Shown here: positions 34,152 to 42,515 of the stretch, piece by piece
Layout of the letters: each line of letters opens with the position of its first letter
Numbering within the stretch: the first letter of the stretch is position 1
Made by a program: the position numbers and the translations under genes
The notes under the pieces: generated by a model
Seen by the model: only the letters and a program-made list of their open reading frames with translations
Told to the model about the DNA's origin: nothing
Database searches by the model: none
Source: Alphaproteobacteria bacterium
GTDB lineage: Bacteria > Pseudomonadota > Alphaproteobacteria > RF32 > CAG-239
Assembly (NCBI GenBank): GCA_015062535.1
Contig: SUUK01000001.1
Location: 319,917-383,916 of the forward strand
DNA length: 64,000 nucleotides
Reading direction: 5' to 3'

Positions 34152-35690
34152 ATGAATACTAAAAAAATCATTCAATATGTACACCAATGTCGTTGGTGTG
34201 ATTTCAAAGAAGAAATCGAAAAAAGTCAAGTATCCCGTTTAGAATTAACAGCCCTACCCTTTGATGACAATAAAAAAGCATTTGTTGTTGGCACTGTTAA
34301 GTTTCATGATGATAGAGCAAATAAATTTTTCTCAATGCCTCTTGCCATCAAAGAAACAGCCCCATCTGAAAACATTTCTTTCATTGAAGATAATGGCAAA
34401 TTCTATACAGATGCTCTTATTGAGCCAGACTTTTGGCAATCATTTAGCAAATTCTTAAACCAAAACAATGGACAAATTGTATTTCCAAATGGATTAATCC
34501 TTGAAAATACAACATTTGGCGCTACCAATATGTTTGAAGAGTTGGCTACCGAAGAATCCAAAGCTCTCGGAGTAGAACAAAGCAATACCACCCTAAAAAT
34601 TGGTAATGGCAAACTAGCATTCAAGCTTGAACGTATGTTAGACTTCATGCCTGAAATAAATTCAGAATTAGAAGTAAACGAAAAACTCATGAGAGAAAAT
34701 GCAACATTTATGCCTAAATCATTTGGTGGCTTAGTATGGCGCACTCAAGATGGCAGACAATCAGCTGGTGGAATTGTTCAAGAATTTGTAACCAACAAAG
34801 GCGATATGTGGAATTATCTTCAATCGCTCATACAAAACAAATTAGAGCAAAACTATTTATCTCAAAAAGATTTAACACCACAAAACAATCCTGAGATAAT
34901 GTCTTTAATCTCAACTCTTCATAAACGCACCTCAGAAATGGGGGAAGTTTTATCAAGACCAGATGAAAACCCTAGTTTTTCACCAGAAGCTGTTGATACA
35001 ACATTTATCCGCAACTATGAATTCAATTTATCAGTGCTTTTAAATCAAACTAAAAACACAATTGAAGAAAATCTCAACAAGCTTCCTTTAGATATAAGAA
35101 GAACTACTGAAAATATGTTAAATAATTGGGATGAATTAACATCTAATTTTGTAAATCCTAAATTAGAAAAGATAAAATCTCTAGAAGATAAAGGCACAAT
35201 CAATCGTGTTCACGGGGATTATCACTTAGGACAAGTTATGGTAACCCCTGAAAACGACATAAAAGTTATCGATTTTGGTGGCGAACCAGGACTTCCAATT
35301 AAAGAACGTAAACAAAAATATATTTCTATCAGAGATATCGCTGGCATGTATCGTTCAATAAAAGGATACCTTGGAGCAGTTGCTGTAGAAGACTTCGCTA
35401 AAAAAGCAACAACTCCAGAAGCCGTAAGTGCTCGTAAATCTTGGGGACAAAAGGCTATAAAACCATTAATCAAAGAAGCAACATCAACTTTCCTTGGAGA
35501 GCATAAAGTTTCAGATCCTTGGTTAAGTCTAGAAATTTTACGTAAAAATCTTTATGAAGTAAAATATGAAGTTGCAGAACGTCCAGAAATGGCTTATGTT
35601 CCAATTCAAGGTTTAACAGAATTGTTTGCACAAACTCAACCACAGCATGCAAACGAAAATATCAAATCATCATTTGATAAAGCTGAATAA
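34152..35690 (+). CDS. maltokinase-like phosphotransferase
   Basis: A 512-residue kinase of the aminoglycoside-phosphotransferase fold. The catalytic segment at 354-380 reads HGDYHLGQ (Asp356) and VIDFGGEP (the metal-binding Asp), followed by ERKQKYISIRDIAGMYRS, the pattern of maltokinases (Pep2/Mak type) that make maltose-1-phosphate from ATP. The N-terminal cap begins with an HQCRWCDFK-like segment as in trehalose synthase fused maltokinases. Neighbouring malQ, transcribed divergently, supports an alpha-glucan role. AGGA lies upstream of the ATG. GlgE, the usual user of maltose-1-phosphate, is not in the window. Confidence 0.8.
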   Translation: MNTKKIIQYVHQCRWCDFKEEIEKSQVSRLELTALPFDDNKKAFVVGTVKFHDDRANKFFSMPLAIKETAPSENISFIEDNGKFYTDALIEPDFWQSFSKFLNQNNGQIVFPNGLILENTTFGATNMFEELATEESKALGVEQSNTTLKIGNGKLAFKLERMLDFMPEINSELEVNEKLMRENATFMPKSFGGLVWRTQDGRQSAGGIVQEFVTNKGDMWNYLQSLIQNKLEQNYLSQKDLTPQNNPEIMSLISTLHKRTSEMGEVLSRPDENPSFSPEAVDTTFIRNYEFNLSVLLNQTKNTIEENLNKLPLDIRRTTENMLNNWDELTSNFVNPKLEKIKSLEDKGTINRVHGDYHLGQVMVTPENDIKVIDFGGEPGLPIKERKQKYISIRDIAGMYRSIKGYLGAVAVEDFAKKATTPEAVSARKSWGQKAIKPLIKEATSTFLGEHKVSDPWLSLEILRKNLYEVKYEVAERPEMAYVPIQGLTELFAQTQPQHANENIKSSFDKAE

Positions 35691-35696
35691 AAAAAC

Positions 35697-35726
35697 AAAG
35701 TGCTAGCCTAAAAACTAGCACTTTTT
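35697..35726 (+). terminator. intrinsic terminator of the maltokinase-like gene
   Basis: AAGTGCTAG and CTAGCACTT form a 9-bp stem followed by a T-run, directly after the stop. Confidence 0.9.
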
Positions 35727-35737
35727 AATTGTATACA

Positions 35738-35821
35738 TACCTTCGCATCGCTCTTCATTCCACTATATTCATTCTCTGCCACTTTTATCTCACAATTTTT
35801 CTTATCTCCCCTTTCTTGCAA
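35738..35821 (-). pseudogene. relic of a third lysin N-module
   Basis: Translating the minus strand from 35821 gives LQERGDKKNCEIKVAENEYS and then GMKSDAKV. The intact lysin reads LREKVDKANREIKVADNEYA then GTKSDAEV over the same stretch (17 of 28 residues identical). No start codon or catalytic end remains; the frame runs into the maltokinase terminator. It shows that another lysin gene once lay here. Confidence 0.75.
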
Positions 35822-35855
35822 AAAACTCTCTCTTATTTTTTGCCTTACTTTCTTA

Positions 35856-35883
35856 TTGACTTTTATCTTATTCCCCCTATCTT
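35856..35883 (+). promoter_or_regulatory. cassette-type promoter of the 35914 lipoprotein gene
   Basis: TTGACT (35856-35861), 16 bases, TATCTT (35878-35883), built like those of the 30144 gene and its deleted copy. Confidence 0.45.
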
Positions 35884-35913
35884 GTATCTATACATCCCAA
35901 AGGAGCTCAAAAA

Positions 35914-36324
35914 ATGAAAAAAGTTATCGTAATACTTGCCATTCTTGTTGCATCTTGCACAACCTTAAAAAAAGACAAATTTGTAAACCCTATTTTTTAT
36001 AAAACAATGCACCCAATATCAAAAATGGTAGGCGAAACACAAATCACCCCTACATCTTATAGAAGCGATTATAACGGATATATAACAACAGGAAACTGTA
36101 TTTTATTAGAAAATGAACAGAACTACATCAAACTAAAATGTGAAATATTATATTCTGGAGAAACCGAACTTCAAACAAAAATTATAAAATATGAACTTTC
36201 AACAGATGTGAGTCCCTATCTTTATAATGAAAACGAACAAAGAATAAAAGAAACCATACATGCTGATGATACTAGTGAGAAGTTTTTTGCTAAATTCACC
36301 CTATACGTAGATCTTTTAGAATAA
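35914..36324 (+). CDS. small lipoprotein, possible orphan immunity protein
   Basis: A 136-residue protein with a lipoprotein signal: MKKVIVILAILVASC, lipobox LVASC with Cys15 as the lipidated residue. The mature part is beta-rich (YIKLKCEILYSGETELQTK) with no family I recognise. AAAGGAG precedes the ATG. It lies between two lysin relics (35738-35821 and 36393-36541), runs opposite to them, and shares promoter style with the exported protein at 30144. An outer-membrane-anchored periplasmic protector against a lost lysin is possible but unproven. Confidence 0.6.
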   Translation: MKKVIVILAILVASCTTLKKDKFVNPIFYKTMHPISKMVGETQITPTSYRSDYNGYITTGNCILLENEQNYIKLKCEILYSGETELQTKIIKYELSTDVSPYLYNENEQRIKETIHADDTSEKFFAKFTLYVDLLE

Positions 36325-36350
36325 GGATGATTACAAAATCATCCTTATTC
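36320..36350 (+). terminator. intrinsic terminator of the lipoprotein gene
   Basis: AATAAGGATGAT and ATCATCCTTATT form a 12-bp stem that overlaps the stop codon. Confidence 0.8.
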
Positions 36351-36392
36351 TTAAGTCTATTTAACTATATAAAAAAACATAATATATATTTT

Positions 36393-36541
36393 TTAATATC
36401 TTACATTTTTAAGTTTTCTTAACATATCTTGAATTGCTTTATTACGTTTAGGCAATCCATCTCTAGCACATTCTTTTATCATAGATGTTAAATCTCTGTT
36501 AGCAACTGCATCCCAAAAACGTGGATAACCTCTTTTCTTTC
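36393..36541 (-). pseudogene. relic of a lysin C-terminus
   Basis: The minus-strand frame ends with YPRFWDAVANRDLTSMIKEC then ARDGLPKRNKAIQDMLRKLK. The spacing of aromatic, R-D and R-N elements resembles the C-terminal helices of phage lysozymes. No catalytic part is present. The open frame continues to 36584, but those first codons are the reverse of the duplicated promoter region of a plus-strand gene and so are not original coding sequence. It is probably an orphan lysin end. Confidence 0.5.
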
Positions 36542-36542
36542 C

Positions 36543-36739
36543 ATCCCTCATCTCTTTCCTATTGACTTTTCCCCTAAAACTCATATCATAACCTAATCAC
36601 TATAAGGAGCCTCAAATGAAAAAGTTTTTAGATAGATACAGGATTAATAGGTCAAAGAGTTAATTTTAATGTAGTAGGACGTCAATACGAAAGAATTCTA
36701 TACGACGTCCTTTTATATCAAGATATTTACGGAATTAAC
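36543..36739 (+). pseudogene. internally deleted copy of exported-protein gene 30144
   Basis: Bases 36543-36630 equal 30071-30158 (promoter, ribosome binding site and first codons). Bases 36631-36739 match 30491-30599 with two differences I can see. The 332 bases between are missing, which breaks the frame: from ATG 36616 only MKKFLDRYRINRSKS is read. The copy therefore records a duplication of the lysin-partner gene followed by deletion. Confidence 0.9.
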
Positions 36740-36755
36740 AAAGGAGAGTACTAAA

Positions 36756-38477
36756 ATGAAAAAACAATTTTTATTTTTCGTTACACTAATCATTTTAGCA
36801 TCAACATCTGCCATTGTCTATACTCGTCCTATTTCTAAAGACAAATTTTTAACTAAACATAATTTATACCAAGATTATCAATCTGTAATCAAACAAGTAA
36901 AAGAAAAAAAGATTTGGAATAAAGAATTACCCGCTTTTGATACAACTATAGAAGCCATTATAAACAGCCCATTTAATACAAAATATAAAATTGCCAATCT
37001 AAAAGAAACTTTTGAACAAAGTCCATATAACTGGTACGCAGTCAATAAAGAATTTGTTCCTCAATTAGCCGTTTTTTATGACTATCCTCGTGCCATAAAA
37101 TATCTTGAGCATAAAGAAAATAAAACATTAAGCGACGCTTTTCAACTAATGATTTTATATCACACCTACAAACCCAATAAAATAAAAACAAAAACCTACA
37201 ACAATTTAATTCAATTTGCTCATCAAGAAATTCAAGAATATTTCAAACAAAAAAAGTTCCAATCATCATGGCGTTCAGAAGAATATAATTATATAACCAA
37301 AGGTAATTATGAACAATGTTACAAAGACACAAAATGCCTATTAGATATCATACCATATTGGATGTCTAATGAAGATATTGATATCATCATTCCATGTAAA
37401 ATAGCACAAAAATATAATAAAGTTGCATATTTTGATGAAGCTTTTGGCGGACATGGCTCTCAATCATTTATAACTTCAGATTGCCCTCTTTACCCACAAT
37501 ACCAATATCCCAAAGACTTAGAAAAATATTCAAGTATGCTTTTTTATGAAAATCTTCCTTATTCCGATGGAAGTATCAGATTTTTTTATTATGCTCGTTC
37601 TACATATAAAGATTTAATAGACTGGTATTATCCCAAATTTGACCACCCAAAACAAAAAGATTGGAAAGATTTTCCATATACCGATTGGTCTACTTTGTCA
37701 TATTATAACTTCAAAAAATACAATGAAGTTTTAAATTATGGTATAGGCTACCAAAAAGCTTTAGAAGAATTAACACAACATTATATCAAAAACTTTAATG
37801 TATCCTTTGAAAAAGCATACAACACAGCTCTATACACATTAAAGATCCCCTCCATGGAAGATTGGGATATAATATCAAAAGATAACTTAAATTATATGCT
37901 TTTAACTGGACAAGATTTTGAAACAATACAAACCATGCATAAAGATTTGAATAATTACCACCAATATCTACACTTAAGTATCGCCCATCCTAAAAATCTT
38001 CAAAAACTCATCTCTTTAGGACAAAAAGAAGAAAGCTTTGATATTGATTATCCTAATTGGTTTGGCAAAACACCTTTAATGGTTGCTTCACAATATGGCT
38101 ATCTAGAAAGTGTAAAATTATTACTAGAAAACAAAGCTAACATAAACAAACAAACTAATGAAGGAAATTGTTGGAGCGAAAATGCATATGAGTGTATATA
38201 TAATGGTAAACGAACCCCTTTAATGTATGCTCTTCAAGAAGGACAATTTGAAGTTGCTAAATATTTGATAGAAAATAACGCAGACATATCAATAAAAGAC
38301 GATAAAAATAATCTAGCCATAGACTATATGCTAGGAAAAGCACCTTATAGGTCAACCCAAAGCTTTAATATATCTGGAGGAATAGCAACTTACCAACACA
38401 ACAAAGAAAGCCCATTCACTAAAGAACAGCAAGAAATTCTAATTCCCAAACTAACAATTTCTTCTGCACAAAAATAA
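36756..38477 (+). CDS. exported ankyrin-repeat protein
   Basis: A 573-residue protein with an N-terminal signal or anchor (KKQFLFFVTLIILASTSAIV), a long helical, aromatic-rich region (about 30-430), and ankyrin repeats near the end: FGKTPLMVASQYGYLESVKLLLENKANINKQ at about 435-465 and RTPLMYALQEGQFEVAKYLIENNADISIKDD at about 487-517. Ankyrin proteins are frequent immunity partners in polymorphic toxin loci, and this one lies among lysin relics directly behind the deleted copy of an exported-protein gene, whose promoter it may use. AAAGGAG precedes the ATG. Role inferred only from context. Confidence 0.7.
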   Translation: MKKQFLFFVTLIILASTSAIVYTRPISKDKFLTKHNLYQDYQSVIKQVKEKKIWNKELPAFDTTIEAIINSPFNTKYKIANLKETFEQSPYNWYAVNKEFVPQLAVFYDYPRAIKYLEHKENKTLSDAFQLMILYHTYKPNKIKTKTYNNLIQFAHQEIQEYFKQKKFQSSWRSEEYNYITKGNYEQCYKDTKCLLDIIPYWMSNEDIDIIIPCKIAQKYNKVAYFDEAFGGHGSQSFITSDCPLYPQYQYPKDLEKYSSMLFYENLPYSDGSIRFFYYARSTYKDLIDWYYPKFDHPKQKDWKDFPYTDWSTLSYYNFKKYNEVLNYGIGYQKALEELTQHYIKNFNVSFEKAYNTALYTLKIPSMEDWDIISKDNLNYMLLTGQDFETIQTMHKDLNNYHQYLHLSIAHPKNLQKLISLGQKEESFDIDYPNWFGKTPLMVASQYGYLESVKLLLENKANINKQTNEGNCWSENAYECIYNGKRTPLMYALQEGQFEVAKYLIENNADISIKDDKNNLAIDYMLGKAPYRSTQSFNISGGIATYQHNKESPFTKEQQEILIPKLTISSAQK

Positions 38478-38478
38478 C

Positions 38479-38520
38479 TTGCACGCACCTCATCAAATAA
38501 ATAAGGTGCATGCAATTTTA
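38479..38520 (+). terminator. intrinsic terminator of the ankyrin gene
   Basis: TTGCACGCACCT and AGGTGCATGCAA form a near-perfect stem followed by a T-rich run. Confidence 0.8.
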
Positions 38521-38526
38521 ATCATC

Positions 38527-38685
38527 TTACCACTTTTCTTTAATAGAAAGTATTTTATCTCTTGCCCATTTATTTCTTTCTGCTGATACATCCTTTCTAC
38601 TAACATTATCAGCAATAAGAGATAAATTTTTAGTCCTTATCCCCTCTCTAAGTTTCGGCCAATTTAAATTATAATTACTTAATTA
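38527..38685 (-). pseudogene. relic of a second lysin C-terminus
   Basis: Minus strand, ending at TAA 38527: NLNWPKLREGIRTKNLSLIA then DNVSRKDVSAERNKWARDKI. It has no start codon and a stop just upstream in the same frame. Its W-P-x-L, R-x-K-N and E-R-N elements align with the relic at 36393-36541 (YPRFW, NRDL, KRN). It lies directly behind the exported partner of the GH108 lysin, where displaced toxin ends are expected in polymorphic loci. Confidence 0.5.
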
Positions 38686-39413
38686 TGATATTCATCAAAA
38701 TAATCTTTTACTTCTTTCTTAACAAATTCTTTTACATCTGCAGCTATTGACGTCCCTACACTAATAGGAGGCATATAATCATCTTGAATATAATACATAT
38801 TTTTTCTAACAATCCTATATTTTTCAATCATATCATCAAACGACTTTTTATAATCATAAGAATTTGACGGATGAACAGCATCAAAAAATTCAAATAAAGC
38901 ACTTTTATAACATTCAGTTTTTTTCTCAATAGAGTTAACTAAATCATCATATTCATTTATTTTTTCATCCGCGCTAAATCTTTTTATATCACATTGGTTG
39001 AGTTTTTCTTCTGCAGTTTTAACAGAATGTTTCGCTTCTACTACTCTATCCTCTCCGATATCCATTACATCAAAAGAAGACATAAATTCACAACCAATAA
39101 ACAATCCCAAATTTAAATACTTTGTATTCTCTGCTAATCTCACAAACAAATAATTTGCTCCATATTCCTTATCTTCTATTATAAATTTACGATATTCATC
39201 ATTTTCTAAAAATTTTTCATTAAATATAATATCCTCAAATTTTACAATTTTAGCTTTAGGATAAGAAAGAAGCACAATTTCTTGCGCTTCTTTCAGTACA
39301 GATTTTGCTTTTTCCATTTCTTCATTTGTTATATTATCACAACCTAACTCATCTGCGAAACAATGAGTTCCCATAACACAACAAATAAACAATAGAAAAA
39401 ACTTTTTCATCAT
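38679..39413 (-). CDS. exported protein, candidate immunity partner of the GH108 lysin
   Basis: A 244-residue protein with a signal peptide (MMKKFFLLFICCVMGTHCFA, cleavage before DELG) and a helical, acidic mature part. Its start overlaps the lysin stop by four bases (ATGA), so the two are translationally coupled and made together. No known family seen. Co-production of a periplasmic protein with a muramidase is the best positional evidence in the window for an effector-immunity pair; inhibition is not shown by the sequence. Confidence 0.62.
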   Translation of the reverse strand: MMKKFFLLFICCVMGTHCFADELGCDNITNEEMEKAKSVLKEAQEIVLLSYPKAKIVKFEDIIFNEKFLENDEYRKFIIEDKEYGANYLFVRLAENTKYLNLGLFIGCEFMSSFDVMDIGEDRVVEAKHSVKTAEEKLNQCDIKRFSADEKINEYDDLVNSIEKKTECYKSALFEFFDAVHPSNSYDYKKSFDDMIEKYRIVRKNMYYIQDDYMPPISVGTSIAADVKEFVKKEVKDYFDEYHN

Positions 39414-40786
39414 TTTAATAATCCCTTTTTACGTTTTTGATGTCTTTGATAAGGTATTCTATCTAAATAATCTTCATATTTAGTTAAAAAATCGTTTCTT
39501 TTTTTAAGAAATAACTCATCAAAAACTTTTCCGTCAGAAAATAAGCTTCGAGCCCTTTCATACCATCCCTCTAAATTATTTATTTGATCGTGTTTCTTTA
39601 TTATAAAGTTAAAATGATGCCTCATTCTTGCTTTCAATAAATTATCAGCTATTTCAGTTTTTTGTTTCTCTGATAAACTTGATGTTATTCTAGCTATATC
39701 TAAAGGTATTACTGTATTTATTTTCTCTTGATTGTTTTCGTCATTTTTATCATCAATAACCTCATATAACTTTTTTTCTGTTACTCTTAAAATTTCCTCC
39801 GTAAAAAATTTATTCATTTTAGGTCCTGCTAACACACAAGAATCAAACGTTATTCTTGCTAATTTTTCATCAGGAATATAATTAATATTATAAGGCCTAA
39901 AAAACATTTCATTTAATATAACCATTGCTTGATTTTTTGTTAAATCTTTGACATTATCTGGCATACTTACATCACTTTTATAAGAAGATTTATATACATA
40001 TTTATAAGCATCTAAAGTATTTTGAGTAACCCCCATATTGGTTGGCCCACCCACATCTTTTTTATAATTAACATATCCTCCTTCCACTCGTTCAGTTGCA
40101 TTTTGAACTAATTTTCCATTATTATATTTCGCATGATAAATATCATGAAAACTAACCCCACCATTCCTTCTTACATTTAAATCAGCTAACGCCTTTTTCA
40201 TTTTTTTATCATTATTATCTTCTTTTTCATTATTACTTTCCTCACCTTTCTCCACTCTCACATCACTCTTTGTTCTTTCATGTTCATTATCAGCAACTTT
40301 TATCTCCCGATTTGCCTTATCAACCTTTTCTCTTAAAACATCATGCTCGCTTTTCTCTGAATTTTCCCTCTTAGGCTTTGGTTTCTCAACACCTTGTTGT
40401 TCTCTTAAAGCTCGAATAACAGTAAGCTGAGTATTCATATCAAGCCTATCAATTGCCCTCCTTTGCTCATCAGAAAGCTTTAATCCCTCCAAAGAAAAAT
40501 CCTCATCATCCGGAAGTAAAGAATTTGATTTCTTCACATTTGTTTTTATTTCATCATCACTAGAAGATTGTGGCGCTCTATACCCCAATCTCCTTTCTTC
40601 CAACACTTCATCTAAAGCACCATCAATTCTTGCAAAATCAAGCTCAAAATTATCTCTCAAATCTCCACTTTGCTCAATCTCTTCCACACTTCCATACTTA
40701 TCCAAAAGTTTATGAAGTTTTTTCTTATTTTCTCTTTTTGTAGCAATTTTACTCTCACCAACCAAGTCCAATAAATTAAAAGTCAT
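39410..40786 (-). CDS. modular lysin: shared N-module plus GH108 muramidase domain
   Basis: A 458-residue protein. Residues 1-183 repeat the N-module of the lysin at 30620-31783 with few changes (MTFNLLDLVGESKIATKREN versus MTYNLMDLVGDSKMATKREN). A charged linker follows, then a GH108 domain with the signature VEGGYVN (catalytic Glu235), KKDVGGPTNMGVTQNTLDAY and DNVKDLTKNQAMVILNEMFF. GH108 enzymes cleave between N-acetylmuramic acid and N-acetylglucosamine. There is no signal peptide. It lies downstream of the portal gene with a terminator between, and overlaps its exported neighbour by four bases. Confidence 0.83.
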   Translation of the reverse strand: MTFNLLDLVGESKIATKRENKKKLHKLLDKYGSVEEIEQSGDLRDNFELDFARIDGALDEVLEERRLGYRAPQSSSDDEIKTNVKKSNSLLPDDEDFSLEGLKLSDEQRRAIDRLDMNTQLTVIRALREQQGVEKPKPKRENSEKSEHDVLREKVDKANREIKVADNEHERTKSDVRVEKGEESNNEKEDNNDKKMKKALADLNVRRNGGVSFHDIYHAKYNNGKLVQNATERVEGGYVNYKKDVGGPTNMGVTQNTLDAYKYVYKSSYKSDVSMPDNVKDLTKNQAMVILNEMFFRPYNINYIPDEKLARITFDSCVLAGPKMNKFFTEEILRVTEKKLYEVIDDKNDENNQEKINTVIPLDIARITSSLSEKQKTEIADNLLKARMRHHFNFIIKKHDQINNLEGWYERARSLFSDGKVFDELFLKKRNDFLTKYEDYLDRIPYQRHQKRKKGLLK

Positions 40787-40800
40787 ATCTTTTCTCCATA

Positions 40801-40827
40801 AAAAAAAGCTTACATTAATGTAAGCTT
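40801..40827 (-). terminator. intrinsic terminator 15 bases upstream of the GH108 lysin
   Basis: AAGCTTACATTAATGTAAGCTT is a perfect palindrome; the minus strand then has eight T and ATGGAG leading into the lysin start. Confidence 0.9.
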
Positions 40828-40840
40828 TATATTAAAACAC

Positions 40841-42457
40841 TTATTTTAACCCCTTCATCGCACCCAATAACGGATTAGATGCAACTCCCATTAATGCCTG
40901 AGCATTTTCAATAGAAGACCTATATTTCAACATCATAACATCATCTTTTGTTCTAACAATATCACTTTCAACACCATGATAATCTGCAATTTTGCGCAAA
41001 GCATTTTCCATATCAAAAATATCAAGCACCTGTGGATTTGTTTGAGATAATGTAATCGCAGCCTCAACTGTTTTATATAATCCCATTATAGAATTTGCAT
41101 CTTGCATTCTAACTGATGGACTTTCAAATTCAATTGCAATAGACCCTTCATACATCAATTCATCAGGAACCCCTTCTAACATACCATAATTTGTTAAAAT
41201 ATCTAATTCTCTCTCAATATTTCCAGTCAACCACTCAGATGCAATTCTTTCAGCCATCGGAGCCAAAAGCATAGATTTTTCCATCTCTCTTTTCTCAACT
41301 TCTGTTGCTGTCATTTGCTTTGATTGTGTTAAAGATTGAAACAATGGTACCAAAAATGCTCTTTCAATAGAAGCTCTAACCTCTCGTTGCATTTCAACCG
41401 TAATAGCAAGATTATTTCCATACTGCATCGAAACCGCCTGAGGTTTACCTTGGTTATCAAGTCCGCCTCTAATCACCGCCCCTGCACTACCTAATTTATT
41501 AGTATCAATTAATCCCATATTTGTTAAAATTGGAGGATTAGCCTGTAATTGTCCTGTACGTAAAATTGTTTTCGCCATTTCATTTGCTGTTAGCATATCA
41601 TAAAATGCTTGTAGCGCTGGACTATCTCCATATGAACTTCCCGCAATACCCAAAAATCTAGGCGCCATATATGGATTAGATCTATATCCACTTTCTTGGA
41701 CAATTCTTTTTCCTAAAACCTCTAAATGAACACTAGCATATTTCATACCACCTTTATCTTTTTTGCCTATATCATAGTTTTCTTTTTCAAAAACAGCATG
41801 AATAAATTTAAACATACGCTGAGGAGTATCACTTAAAGCTCTTTTAATTTCGTTAGATACTTTATCACCAAATTTTTCAAAAGCATCTTGTGCACTAAGT
41901 TCATATTCCCTAATAACAGTATCCAAACATCCTTTATCATTACGTTTAATATATGCTTCATTAACAGGAATTGTTTTATATACAATACCATTGCCAATAT
42001 CATCATCAACCATCCAAAGCGCATGCCCATACACACCAAGCTGATTAAACAATAAATCACTTTCACTAGCAAAATTAGATTTTGCCGAATACCTGCATCT
42101 AAAAAGTAAATCCGTTGCACGCTCAAGATATTTCTTAACCTCTTCATTATCATCTAATTTAGGATCAACAGCTTTAAGTCTATGCCACCTAGATGTTGTT
42201 GGGACAATCACAGATTTCATACTAGCAGCAAAACAAGTAAGCGCATTACGAGCAGTGCTATCAAAAACATTTTGCTTATGACGTCCTTTTTCATCTTTAC
42301 TAAAAAGATTAGAATTTATAGCACACATTTCAGCCGCCTTATTCCACATAGGCTCCCACTCTTTGCGCTCTTTTTTCATCGCTTCAAGTTTTTTTAATAC
42401 AACTTCTGCTGTAATTTTAGATTTCTTTTCAGTTTTCTTTTTCAAAATTTCTTTCAT
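40841..42457 (-). CDS. portal (head-tail connecting) protein
   Basis: A 538-residue podovirus-type portal, the dodecameric ring through which DNA enters and leaves the head. Family features are KEWEPMWNKAAEMCAINSN, NVFDSTARNALTCFAASMKS followed by VPTTSRWHRLKAVDP, the middle RFLGIAGSSYGDSPALQAFY, and LTQSKQMTATEVEKREMEKS before the C-terminal barrel. I start at ATG 42457 because GGAGG lies inside the longer frame just before it. It follows the large terminase, separated only by a terminator. Confidence 0.92.
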   Translation of the reverse strand: MKEILKKKTEKKSKITAEVVLKKLEAMKKERKEWEPMWNKAAEMCAINSNLFSKDEKGRHKQNVFDSTARNALTCFAASMKSVIVPTTSRWHRLKAVDPKLDDNEEVKKYLERATDLLFRCRYSAKSNFASESDLLFNQLGVYGHALWMVDDDIGNGIVYKTIPVNEAYIKRNDKGCLDTVIREYELSAQDAFEKFGDKVSNEIKRALSDTPQRMFKFIHAVFEKENYDIGKKDKGGMKYASVHLEVLGKRIVQESGYRSNPYMAPRFLGIAGSSYGDSPALQAFYDMLTANEMAKTILRTGQLQANPPILTNMGLIDTNKLGSAGAVIRGGLDNQGKPQAVSMQYGNNLAITVEMQREVRASIERAFLVPLFQSLTQSKQMTATEVEKREMEKSMLLAPMAERIASEWLTGNIERELDILTNYGMLEGVPDELMYEGSIAIEFESPSVRMQDANSIMGLYKTVEAAITLSQTNPQVLDIFDMENALRKIADYHGVESDIVRTKDDVMMLKYRSSIENAQALMGVASNPLLGAMKGLK

Positions 42458-42473
42458 AAATACCTCCATAAAT

Positions 42474-42496
42474 AAAAAAAGGAGAGCAAGCTCTCC
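42474..42496 (-). terminator. intrinsic terminator 16 bases upstream of the portal start
   Basis: GGAGAGC and GCTCTCC form a 7-bp stem with a 2-base turn, then seven T and TTTATGGAGG on the minus strand. There is no room for a promoter between it and the portal gene. Confidence 0.9.
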
Positions 42497-42515
42497 ATAT
42501 TAAAATTTTAAATAA

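Noticed and set aside
36542-36584. The first 15 codons of the 63-codon frame ending at 36393 as genuine coding sequence
   Set aside because: They are the reverse of the duplicated promoter region shared with 30071-30112, so only the part below about 36541 is a lysin relic.
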